A stretch of DNA of 8,215 bases from JBBSUX01 sp038234045 (GTDB lineage: Bacteria > Pseudomonadota > Gammaproteobacteria > Burkholderiales > Burkholderiaceae_C), in NCBI GenBank assembly GCA_038234045.1, contig JBBSUX010000158.1, positions 1 to 8,215 on the forward strand. The letters are read 5' to 3'. Each line of letters begins with the position of its first letter. Position 1 is the first letter of the stretch. The translations under genes and the position numbers were made by a program. The notes beneath the pieces are model-generated. The model was not told the origin of the DNA. It was given only the letters and a program-made list of their open reading frames with translations, and searched no databases. Shown here piece by piece: positions 1-6,446 of this stretch.

Positions 1-400
1 CGGCATGTGCGTAAGGCTGCATTCCATACCCTCTCCACTGCTGTATCCGGCCATCGTGCTGTTCACGTGCATCGGCGTGTACAGCACCAACAACAATGTC
101 TGGGACATCTATGTGCTGCTGGCATTTGGCCTGCTCGGCTACTTGCTGCTGCTGCTTCGTTTCGAAGTGGTGCCGATCCTGCTCGGGTTGATCCTGGGAC
201 CGCTGTTCGAGGAAAATCTGCGGCGCACGCTGCTGCTATCGCGCGGCGACTTCGGCGTGTTCATCCAGCGCCCTATCAGCGCTGCAGCTCTCACAGTCAC
301 CGCCTTGCTGGTCGGTTGGTCGGTGTGGTCGTATGTGCGTCGCAAAGGTAGTGCCGGCGAAGTGGAGCAACTGGTGGAGATTGCGGAGAGCAAGGCCTGA
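1..400 (+). CDS. tctA: TctA-family tripartite tricarboxylate transporter, large membrane subunit (C-terminal part)
   Basis: This is the last roughly 132 codons of a gene that begins upstream of the window; the reading frame is open from the first bases and ends at TGA 398-400. TctA is the large (about 500-residue, 10-12 helix) inner-membrane subunit of TTT carboxylate transporters, working with a small TctB subunit and a periplasmic binding protein. The family signature near the C-terminus is present: a helix LLYPAIVLFTCIGVYS, then a helix around LLAFGLLGYLLLL, then LGLILGPLFEENLRRTLLLS and RGDFGVFIQRPISA, followed by a final hydrophobic segment and a charged tail (RRKGS...). These match the conserved end of TctA proteins as I know them. 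The ATG at 5-7 is internal, not a start. Substrate cannot be told from this fragment. No TctB or TctC gene lies downstream, so partners, if encoded here, are upstream. Confidence 0.93.
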   Translation, partial: GMCVRLHSIPSPLLYPAIVLFTCIGVYSTNNNVWDIYVLLAFGLLGYLLLLLRFEVVPILLGLILGPLFEENLRRTLLLSRGDFGVFIQRPISAAALTVTALLVGWSVWSYVRRKGSAGEVEQLVEIAESKA

Positions 401-421
401 GGCACAGATTGCCTTTGGTTT
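399..421 (+). terminator. Weak hairpin at the end of the TctA gene
   Basis: AGGCA (400-404) can pair with TGCCT (410-414) around a 5-base loop, and it is followed by TTTGGTTT. The stem is short, overlaps the stop codon, and the T-run is interrupted, so this is only a candidate intrinsic terminator for the transporter gene. The rest of the gap to 500 holds no other clear signal except the ribosome binding site of the next gene. Confidence 0.3.
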
Positions 422-500
422 GCCCAAACCGTCAGCCATGTCGTAAGCTCCTCCGCACGCGGCGGCTGTCGCGTGACATTCATTCAAAAAAAGGTTTGCC

Positions 501-992
501 ATGGCCCACACATCTCAAGAGACAACCCAATCATCTGGCTTACGCATCAACGCCCGTATCGCACGCTCGGTACTTCTGGCGACCTGCTTTATGGCGTTCG
601 GCTCGGCGGCCTGGTCGCAAAGTCGGGAATATAAGCACGGGTACGAAGAGGGCTTCAAGGCGGGGCGCGACAGCGTGCTGCAGGGCGATCACCGGCACGA
701 CCGGCGTGACCGGCGTGACGACGAGCGGCACGATGGCGACAATCGCGATGTGCGTATCCGCATCCTTGACGCGCGCTATGGCCGCGGACGTCGTGTGTGC
801 GACGCGGCGCCCGCCGTGCAGCGCTTTGTCAATCAGCGCGGGGAGGGCGTCTTCCAGGTGGGCAACGACCTGTGCGGGGACCCCGCTCCCAGCGAACCCA
901 AGACACTTGAAGTGACCTACCAATGCGGGCAGCAGGGCCCTGTTCGCGCCTCGGCAGACGAGGGGCGCGAACTGCGCATCCGCTGCCACTGA
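501..992 (+). CDS. Secreted small protein with a C-terminal domain resembling SUEL/rhamnose-binding lectins
   Basis: A 163-residue protein. The ATG at 501 is supported by AAAGG at 490-494, six bases upstream. Residues 1-39 look like a signal peptide with a long basic start (RINARIAR), a hydrophobic core (VLLATCFMAFGSAA) and a plausible cleavage after AWS (37-39), so the product is probably periplasmic or exported. A short segment (YKHGYEEGFKAGRDS, 44-58) precedes a very polar His/Arg/Asp-rich linker (63-83). Residues 84-142 read IRILDARYG, then VCDA, then VGNDLCGDP, then KTLEVTYQC. This order (AxYG, a Cys, N-x-x-CGDP, K-x-L-x-V-x-Y-x-C) resembles the galactose/rhamnose-binding lectin (SUEL) domain. 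Four cysteines remain after cleavage (100, 125, 142, 162), enough for two disulfides. The domain call is pattern recognition only; a carbohydrate role is inference. Upstream TctA is about 100 bases away and is unlikely to share function. Confidence 0.8.
   Translation: MAHTSQETTQSSGLRINARIARSVLLATCFMAFGSAAWSQSREYKHGYEEGFKAGRDSVLQGDHRHDRRDRRDDERHDGDNRDVRIRILDARYGRGRRVCDAAPAVQRFVNQRGEGVFQVGNDLCGDPAPSEPKTLEVTYQCGQQGPVRASADEGRELRIRCH
691..717 (+). repeat. Three tandem 9-bp units inside the secreted-protein gene
   Basis: Units ACCGGCACG, ACCGGCGTG and ACCGGCGTG lie head to tail; the second and third are identical. Being a multiple of three they keep the frame and encode part of the His/Arg/Asp-rich linker (HDRRDRRD). 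Such units are prone to gain or loss without breaking the gene, so linker length may vary between strains. Confidence 0.8.
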
Positions 993-1029
993 CTGAAAAA
1001 GACGAGGATTAGCAAGCGCGTGTCCGGAT

Positions 1030-1842
1030 TCAATCCTTGAAGCTGGGTGCCCGCTTGGCCTGGTTGGCCTGCATCGCTTCCTCGAGGTCATGGCTCTTCA
1101 ACATTCCCGCGTTCCAGGTGGCGATGTAGTTGAGGCTGTCTGCCACCGAATGATCGCGTGCATAGGTGATCATTTCCTTGGTGCCGCGAATCGACAGCGG
1201 TGATTTGGCGGCAATGGTGGCGGCGATTGCTTGCACCCCGGCGTAGAGCGCCTCGCGTGTGTCGAACACGCGGTTCACCAATCCGATTTCCTTCGCCTCT
1301 GCCGCGTCGAAGGGGCGGCCGGTATAGGCCAGCTCCCGCGTGATGCCTTCGCCCACCAGCTTGGGCAGGCGTTGCAGCGTGCCGACGTCAGCCGTCATGC
1401 CGATATCGATTTCCTTGATCGTGAAAACAGCGTCGGCACTCGCGTAGCGCATGTCAGCGCAGGTGATCAGGTCGATACCGCCGCCGATGCAACCGCTGTG
1501 GATTGCGGCTAGCACCGGTTTGCGGCAGCGCTCCAGGCCGGTGAGCATGTCCTGCATGTCGAGGATCACGCGGCGCAAGGTTTCGCGCGAGCGGCCTTCG
1601 CACGCGCTGGCGTCCTGCGGCGCGGCGTCCAGCATCATCTGCAGATCGATGCCTGCGGTGAAGAACCGCCCCTCGCCCTGGAGTATCGCTACACGCGCTT
1701 CGGGGGTTTCATCTACCCAGCGGAATGCTTCCCTGATCTCGCGCCACATCGCCGCGTTCATGGCATTGAGCTTTTCGGGCCGGTTCAGTCGCACCGTGGC
1801 GATGTAGTTTTCGAGCGTTACGGCCAGCGTTTCGAACGGCAT
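1030..1842 (-). CDS. Enoyl-CoA hydratase/isomerase family protein, dienoyl-CoA isomerase type
   Basis: A 270-residue crotonase-fold enzyme, normal length for the family. The start at 1842 is supported by GGAGA (1852-1848), five bases upstream; the stop is TGA at 1032-1030. Family features are LNRPEKLNAMN near the N-terminus, FFTAGIDLQMM (the oxyanion-hole strand, 60-70), and SGCIGGGIDL (116-125, the second oxyanion Gly region). The block KEIDIGMTADVGTLQRLPK (143-161) is typical of delta3,5-delta2,4-dienoyl-CoA isomerases (mammalian ECH1). Asp124, Glu144 and Asp152 line up with the three acidic active-site residues of rat ECH1 (Asp176, Glu196, Asp204), which argues for isomerisation of dienoyl-CoA esters in breakdown of odd-position unsaturated fatty acids rather than plain hydration. 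It converges with the secreted-protein gene (37 bases between stops) and lies 204 bases beyond the oxidase operon on the same strand, probably as a separate transcription unit. True substrate is inferred by residue match only. Confidence 0.93.
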   Translation of the reverse strand: MPFETLAVTLENYIATVRLNRPEKLNAMNAAMWREIREAFRWVDETPEARVAILQGEGRFFTAGIDLQMMLDAAPQDASACEGRSRETLRRVILDMQDMLTGLERCRKPVLAAIHSGCIGGGIDLITCADMRYASADAVFTIKEIDIGMTADVGTLQRLPKLVGEGITRELAYTGRPFDAAEAKEIGLVNRVFDTREALYAGVQAIAATIAAKSPLSIRGTKEMITYARDHSVADSLNYIATWNAGMLKSHDLEEAMQANQAKRAPSFKD

Positions 1843-1862
1843 GGAGGTCTCCGGAATTAATG

Positions 1863-1907
1863 GTGTTTTAGGGCTATAGCGCAGGCGCAGTAAGAGCTAT
1901 TAGCTAT
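1863..1907 (-). repeat. Comamonad-like intergenic repeat, copy A
   Basis: Read on the minus strand, this stretch begins AATAGCTCTTACTGCGC (from 1902) and ends GCTATAGCCCTAAAA. It is AT-richer than the surrounding genes and contains GCTATAGC (1873-1880) and several ATAGC/GCTAT units. It resembles, in outline, an element at 6561-6606 in this same window and intergenic elements I recall from Comamonadaceae (AATAGCT...GCGC...GCTA...). It lies just upstream of the CoA isomerase start and may be part of its 5' leader. Function unknown. Confidence 0.55.
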
Positions 1908-1998
1908 CGGTAGAGGATTGAGCGCCACGGAAGTTGCTGGTCCGACGCGCATGATGCGATGCCATGCACAAGCGGCAGAAGTCCGCACGCAGCAGCCC

Positions 1999-2020
1999 CA
2001 TGCTGCCCTGCGGCAGCATG
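1999..2020 (-). terminator. Perfect 9-bp hairpin after the oxidase operon
   Basis: CATGCTGCC (1999-2007) and GGCAGCATG (2012-2020) form a perfect 9-bp stem with a 4-base loop, beginning 26 bases beyond the stop codon of the molybdopterin subunit gene. No T-run follows on the minus strand, so it is not a classical intrinsic terminator. A role in 3'-end stabilisation, or in ending the transcript with help from Rho, is inferred from position. It separates the operon from the downstream CoA isomerase gene. Confidence 0.5.
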
Positions 2021-2046
2021 CCACTAACGGTGGGCCCAGCGGGCGA

Positions 2047-4497
2047 CTAGCGCGGCACCCGCGCAATGCGCGGCGCCTGCTTCACCCCCGGATCAGACTC
2101 CATCACGGCCGCGTCACCAGCCGCCCAAGCTTCATCCGGCGCCATCACTTTTTCCGGCGTCATTGGCAGACTTCGCACCCGGCGCCCGGTGGCGTGATAG
2201 ATCGCATTGCTGATGGCAGCCGCCACGCCGACGATGCCGATCTCGCCCACGCCCTTGGCGCCCATACGGCTCACTACGCGGTCGTCTTCGGCGACGAAGA
2301 TCACGTCGATGTCGTGCACGTCGGCGTTGGTCGCAATGTGGTACTCGGCAAAGCTGTGGTTCATGAAACGGCCGAGGGCGGGATCGGAAAGCGTTTCTTC
2401 ATGCAGCGCCTGGCTGATGCCCCACACAACGCCGCCCACGATCTGACTGCGCGCGGTTTGCGCGCTCAGGATGCGGCCGGCCGCAATGGCGCTGACTACG
2501 CGGGTGACGCGCACCGTGCCGAAAGCTTCGTCCACCCGCACTTCGCAAAACACGGCGGAATGCGTGGCGCGGACGTATTTGCGCTGGCGCAGCACGTTCG
2601 GCAGCATGAAGTGCCCGGCGTCGATTTGTGTGCGTTGCTCCGAAGCCATCACCTCGGCCAGCGAGATGGTGATATCGGGTTGCTTCTTGATGCGCAGCTG
2701 TCCGTCGGCAAATTCAGCGTCCTCGAACAGGAAGCGTTTGAAGCGCGAGCCCTTCATCACCCGGGCCATGCGCCAGAGACGGCGCTGCAGCTTTTCGCAC
2801 ACGCCTTCGACTGCCGCGCCCACCGTGGCAACCGTTGCCGAGCCGCCTTCGATCGGCGCCATCGGCAGCCGCGAATCGCCGAGCCGGAACGTCACCTGTT
2901 CCAGCGGCAGGCCCATGGCCTCTGCCGCGATCATCGTCATCACGGTATAGGTGCCGGTGCCGATATCGCTGGTGGCGCTTTCCACCACGAGCCGGCCGTC
3001 GGCATGCAGCACTGCGCGCGCGCCTGCCAGCATCTGCATGGCGTCCCAAGTGCCGGTCGCCATGCCCCAGCCGATCAGCTCGTCACCCTCCTTCATGCTG
3101 CGCGGCGCGGGGTTGCGCTTGGCCCAACCGAAGCGTTCAGCGCCTTGCTGGTAGCAGGCATGAAGTTCCTTGCTGGAGTAGGGCAGATCCTTGGCGAGGT
3201 CGCGCTCGGCGTAATTCTTCAACCGCAGCGCCAGCGGGTCGATGCCGGTGGCGTAGGAGAGCTCGTCCATCGCCACTTCCAGCGCATGCATGCCGTGGGC
3301 TGCGCCGGGCGCGCGCATGTCGAGCGGGCTGGCCTGATCGAGGTCTACCAGCTGGTAGTCGAGCTTCACGTTGGGGCAGCGGTAGAGCTGGCCCGACCAG
3401 TTCACCACCACCTCGCAGTAGTCTTCGAGGCGAGAGGTTTCGCCAATCGCTTCGTGCATCACCGATTGCAGTTGCCCATCGGCCGACGCCGCCAGCCGCA
3501 CTCGCTGCCAGGATTCCGGTCGATGGCCAAAGCTGAACATCTGCTGGCGTGTCAGCACCACGCGCACCGAGCGTCTGAGGCGCAGCGCGCCCATGACAGC
3601 AAGGATCAGGTTGTACTGCGGCCTGAGGCCCGAACCGAAAGCGCCGCCGACGAAAGCGTTGTGCACCGTCACCCGCTCTTTCGGCAGACCGAACACTTGC
3701 GACATCATCCAGCGGCAGTTCTGCGATCCCTGGCTCTTGTCGAAGATGGTGAGGTGCCCGTCCTCTCCATACACCACTGTGCTGGCGTGCATCTCCATCG
3801 GGTTATGGTGTTCGACACCGCTGTAGAACTCAGCGTCGATCTTGATGGGTGCTTCGGCGAACGCGCGCTCAGGCTTGCCTGTTGGTTTGGGCGGCGGCTT
3901 GAAGCCGGCCTTCAAGCGTGATGGCTTGTGGCTGCGATGCCGCTCGGGCAGCAGGCTGGTGGTGTGGGGCTGCGCGTCATAGTCCACCTTCACCAGCGTA
4001 GCGGCATGGCGCGCCGCCTCAAAGGTTTCGGCAATCACCAGCGCCACGGGCTGGCCGCTGTAGAAGATGCTCGAGCCGTGCAGCGGCTTGAAGGGCGAGC
4101 CCCAGGGCGCGTCCATGTCTTTGAAGAAGATGTCCATCGATCGTGTATGCGGCCGGCGCTCGTGGGTGAGCACCTCCAGCACGCCTGGCACCGCCAATGC
4201 GGCGTCGATGTGCATCGCGCGGATGCGGCCGCGGGCAACGCTGCTGCCCACCACCACGCCCCAGGCCAGGTCGTTCACCGGATATTCAGCTGAAGAGCGC
4301 GCCTGCCCGCTGACCTTGGCGGGCCCGTCGATGCGTGGAACGCGCTCGCCAAGCGCCACGCGGCCGGTGCCGGCAGGTGCCATCGGTTGCAGCGCAATAG
4401 GCGGGACGGCTCGGCCGATCACAGCGCTGTCTGACGGCTGCGTCGATGAGCCAGACTGAGAACTTGTCGGCAGGATGAGGGGGTCGCGGTCGTTCAT
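2047..4497 (-). CDS. paoC: Molybdopterin-binding (large) subunit of a PaoABC-type aldehyde oxidoreductase
   Basis: An 816-residue xanthine oxidase-family molybdenum hydroxylase large subunit. It carries the Mo-molybdopterin centre where aldehydes are hydroxylated to acids with water as the oxygen source. Visible landmarks: RVPRIDGPAKVSGQARSSAEY (52-72), the family's N-terminal aldehyde oxidase a/b hammerhead; SGQPVALVIAET (147-158); FVGGAFGSG (282-290), a cofactor-binding glycine loop; MRAPGAAHGMHALE (394-407) with the conserved Arg395; EGGSATVATVGAAV (550-563); and GAKGVGEIGIVG (746-757), where Glu752 is the catalytic base. It is longer than E. coli PaoC (about 732 residues) because of a Ser/Pro-rich N-terminus, a Lys/Pro-rich loop (185-211) and a tail of about 30 residues after the usual end. 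No signal peptide is seen. The start at 4497 overlaps the stop of the FAD subunit gene by ATGA, with GAGG seven bases upstream. Substrate (aromatic aldehydes in E. coli) is inferred. Confidence 0.95.
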   Translation of the reverse strand: MNDRDPLILPTSSQSGSSTQPSDSAVIGRAVPPIALQPMAPAGTGRVALGERVPRIDGPAKVSGQARSSAEYPVNDLAWGVVVGSSVARGRIRAMHIDAALAVPGVLEVLTHERRPHTRSMDIFFKDMDAPWGSPFKPLHGSSIFYSGQPVALVIAETFEAARHAATLVKVDYDAQPHTTSLLPERHRSHKPSRLKAGFKPPPKPTGKPERAFAEAPIKIDAEFYSGVEHHNPMEMHASTVVYGEDGHLTIFDKSQGSQNCRWMMSQVFGLPKERVTVHNAFVGGAFGSGLRPQYNLILAVMGALRLRRSVRVVLTRQQMFSFGHRPESWQRVRLAASADGQLQSVMHEAIGETSRLEDYCEVVVNWSGQLYRCPNVKLDYQLVDLDQASPLDMRAPGAAHGMHALEVAMDELSYATGIDPLALRLKNYAERDLAKDLPYSSKELHACYQQGAERFGWAKRNPAPRSMKEGDELIGWGMATGTWDAMQMLAGARAVLHADGRLVVESATSDIGTGTYTVMTMIAAEAMGLPLEQVTFRLGDSRLPMAPIEGGSATVATVGAAVEGVCEKLQRRLWRMARVMKGSRFKRFLFEDAEFADGQLRIKKQPDITISLAEVMASEQRTQIDAGHFMLPNVLRQRKYVRATHSAVFCEVRVDEAFGTVRVTRVVSAIAAGRILSAQTARSQIVGGVVWGISQALHEETLSDPALGRFMNHSFAEYHIATNADVHDIDVIFVAEDDRVVSRMGAKGVGEIGIVGVAAAISNAIYHATGRRVRSLPMTPEKVMAPDEAWAAGDAAVMESDPGVKQAPRIARVPR

Positions 4498-5600
4498 GAG
4501 GAAGCCTCGGCGCTGTCGTCGCGGCGCCCGGTGTTGGTGACCGTGCCGCGCGCGGCAAGGGTGAGCGCGCGCACGACGGCGCGGCGCGCCATGGGAATCT
4601 TGAAAGCGTTGTTGCCCACACCGCTGCCGTGCGACACCGCGCCTTCGAGCAGCTTGTCTGCCGCCCGGCTGAATGCCTCCGGCGTCGCTGGCTGGCCAGC
4701 CAGCAGATCTTCGGCGTCGGTGCGCCGCCAGGGCTTGTGCGCCACGCCGCCAAGCGCGATGCGGGCGCTGCGGATGGTGGCGCCGGTGCCCGATCCTTCA
4801 AGCTCCAGCGCAGCCGCCACCGACACCAGCGCGAAAGCATACGAAGCCCGCTCGCGTAATTTGAGGTAAGCCGAATGTGCCGCGTATCCGCCGTTGGGGC
4901 CAGATGTATCGGATGGAGGCAGCACGATGTGGGTAATCAGCTCGTCCGGCGCAAGGTGGGTGTCCTGATCGGGCCGGACGCCCGGCAAGCGGTGAAAGTC
5001 GGCAAAGGCTATTGCGCGTTCGCCGTGTGGCGATTTCACCTGCACCGCCGCGCCGAGTGCTGCCAGCGCCACGCACATGTCTGAAGGATGCACCGCAATG
5101 CAGTGCTCGCTCGCACCGAGGATTGCATGCTGACGCGCCAGCTGGCTCTGCGCCGGGCAACCGCTGCCAGGCTGGCGCTTGTTGCAGGGCACGGCCGTGT
5201 CGTAGAAATACACGCAGCGGGTGCGCTGCAGCAGGTTGCCGCCGTTGCTCGCCATATTGCGGATCTGCGGCGAAGCGCCCGCCAGGATCGCGGCAGAAAG
5301 CAGCGGGTAATGTTCGCGCACCAGCGGGTGATAAGCGGTGGCGGCATTGCGCGCCAGCGCGCCAAGGCGCAGACCACCGTCCGGCAGGCGATCGATGCTC
5401 TTGAGTGCATCGAGCCGATTCAGGTCGACCAGCTGCGTCGGCCGTACAACGTCTTCCTTCATCAGGTCGAGCAGGTTGGTGCCGCCCGCGATGAACATGC
5501 CGAAAGCCGGGCCTTCGCCCGGGGCTGCGCCAGCAATAGCGCCGCGCTGGGCCAGAGCCGCATCGATGCTGTGCGCTGAACTGAATGCGAAGTTGTTCAT
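4494..5600 (-). CDS. paoB: FAD-binding subunit with extra [4Fe-4S] site, PaoB type
   Basis: A 368-residue FAD subunit (CO dehydrogenase flavoprotein/xanthine dehydrogenase medium-chain family) that accepts electrons from the Fe-S subunit. I chose the ATG at 5600 because FAFSSAHSIDAAL follows as in the family N-terminus and because it overlaps the upstream stop by ATGA; 45 further codons are open upstream but run antisense-like through the preceding gene. FAD-binding motifs are FIAGGTNLLDLM (36-47) and the NMASNGGNLLQR block (115-126). Immediately after come Cys129, Cys139, Cys148 and Cys167 in the pattern TRCVYFYD, PCNKRQPGSGC, SEHC. This is the insertion that holds a [4Fe-4S] cluster in E. 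coli PaoB, and is absent from ordinary xanthine dehydrogenase FAD subunits. RASYAFALVSVAAAL and ALGGVAHKPWR (252-292) are strongly PaoB-like. The C-terminus extends about 20 polar residues beyond E. coli PaoB (318 aa). Confidence 0.95.
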   Translation of the reverse strand: MNNFAFSSAHSIDAALAQRGAIAGAAPGEGPAFGMFIAGGTNLLDLMKEDVVRPTQLVDLNRLDALKSIDRLPDGGLRLGALARNAATAYHPLVREHYPLLSAAILAGASPQIRNMASNGGNLLQRTRCVYFYDTAVPCNKRQPGSGCPAQSQLARQHAILGASEHCIAVHPSDMCVALAALGAAVQVKSPHGERAIAFADFHRLPGVRPDQDTHLAPDELITHIVLPPSDTSGPNGGYAAHSAYLKLRERASYAFALVSVAAALELEGSGTGATIRSARIALGGVAHKPWRRTDAEDLLAGQPATPEAFSRAADKLLEGAVSHGSGVGNNAFKIPMARRAVVRALTLAARGTVTNTGRRDDSAEASS

Positions 5601-6343
5601 GCTGGCACCGTCCCGGTAATGACAGGGCGCAGTGCGTTGCGCTCGCCGTGCGGTTCGGGGTTCTCGCCCGGATGCGCGATACCCGCCACCTGGCACACCG
5701 CCTGCGTGATCTGCGGATAGGCGCCGCAACGGCACAGGTTGCCGCTCATCAGCTCGCGCACATCGTCCACCGTTTTAGCGTGTCCTTCCTTGAGCAGACC
5801 GACGGCCGAGCACAGCTGGCCCGGTGTGCAATAGCCGCACTGAAAAGCGTCGTGCTGCATGAAAGCTTGCTGCAAGGGATGCAGCGTGGCAGGTTGATCG
5901 CTTGCGGGTTTTCGGGATGGGTCTGCGTCAGCAGCTTGCGCCGGCTGGCCATCGGCACCCAGTAGCGAGGCTTCGTGCGGTTTGGCATGGTGCAGGTCCG
6001 AAAGGCCTTCAACCGTGGTGATCTGCGCGCCATCTTTCATCACCGCAAGCGTCAGGCAGGAGAGCACCCGTTCGCCGTCCACCAGCACCGTGCAGGCGCC
6101 GCACTGGCCGTGGTCGCAGCCCTTCTTGGTGCCGATCAGGTCGAGCCGGTCGCGCAGCAGATCCAGCAGCGTGACCCAGGGCTGAACCTGCATCGCATGC
6201 GCTTCGCCGTTGATGTGCAGCGTGAGCGGATGCGGCCGTTGCGCGAGCGAAGCGGCCTGCTGCCATCGATGCGATGCGTCGGCGGTGCCGGCGCGGTGGG
6301 CCGTCGTTTCTGGCGGTGACCCGGCTGAAGATGATGAGGACAT
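5597..6343 (-). CDS. paoA: [2Fe-2S] subunit of a PaoABC-type aldehyde oxidoreductase
   Basis: A 248-residue small subunit carrying two [2Fe-2S] clusters that relay electrons from Mo to FAD. The start at 6343 is preferred over an in-frame ATG at 6541 because AGGAAG lies 8 bases upstream and the extra 66 residues have no family resemblance. The plant-ferredoxin-type cluster is ligated by Cys76, Cys81, Cys84 and Cys96 (KKGCDHGQCGACTVL ... LSC); the second by Cys169, Cys172, Cys204 and Cys206 (QCGYCTPGQ ... LCRCGAYPQI). E. coli PaoA has an N-terminal Tat signal; here the N-terminus (MSSSSSAGSPPETTAHRAG...) is polar, without a twin-arginine motif or hydrophobic stretch, so the complex is predicted to be cytoplasmic. 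Between the two clusters there is an inserted Ala/Asp/Pro-rich segment of about 30 residues (122-152) that I do not recognise from PaoA. First gene of the three-gene operon; its stop overlaps the next start. Confidence 0.95.
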   Translation of the reverse strand: MSSSSSAGSPPETTAHRAGTADASHRWQQAASLAQRPHPLTLHINGEAHAMQVQPWVTLLDLLRDRLDLIGTKKGCDHGQCGACTVLVDGERVLSCLTLAVMKDGAQITTVEGLSDLHHAKPHEASLLGADGQPAQAADADPSRKPASDQPATLHPLQQAFMQHDAFQCGYCTPGQLCSAVGLLKEGHAKTVDDVRELMSGNLCRCGAYPQITQAVCQVAGIAHPGENPEPHGERNALRPVITGTVPA

Positions 6344-6351
6344 GGCAGTAG

Positions 6352-6357
6352 CTTCCT
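6352..6357 (-). promoter_or_regulatory. Ribosome binding site that fixes the paoA start
   Basis: AGGAAG on the minus strand, eight bases before the ATG at 6343. It is the main sequence reason for choosing this start over the in-frame ATG at 6541. Confidence 0.7.
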
Positions 6358-6360
6358 GGA

Positions 6361-6380
6361 AGAGGCAAGTAGAGGCAAGT
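6361..6380 (-). repeat. Exact 10-bp tandem duplication in the paoA leader
   Basis: AGAGGCAAGT occurs twice head to tail (6361-6370 and 6371-6380), ACTTGCCTCT twice on the transcribed strand sense. It ends 17 bases before the paoA start codon and only three bases upstream of the ribosome binding site. Ten base pairs is about one helical turn, so a paired protein site is possible, as is simple slippage. No function can be assigned. Confidence 0.85.
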
Positions 6381-6446
6381 GTCGGACGCGCGGGCGTGCT
6401 CCCCCCGTGCTGCGCTGGTGACATTCTCAAAGCCCGGCGCGTGCTC

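Noticed and set aside
993..1029. Possible bidirectional terminator between the convergent genes
   Set aside because: GGATT and AATCC can pair only across a long loop with no good T-run, so a terminator is not supported.
1918..3921. 667-codon open frame on the plus strand, antisense to the molybdopterin subunit gene
   Set aside because: It has no family resemblance, is rich in His/Arg/Ala as expected of reverse-complement reading of GC-rich codons, and lies entirely opposite a gene with clear catalytic motifs.
5601..5735. N-terminal extension of paoB upstream of 5600
   Set aside because: It would overlap the end of paoA by over 130 bases in another frame; the ATG at 5600 begins the family-like sequence and gives a classic ATGA overlap.
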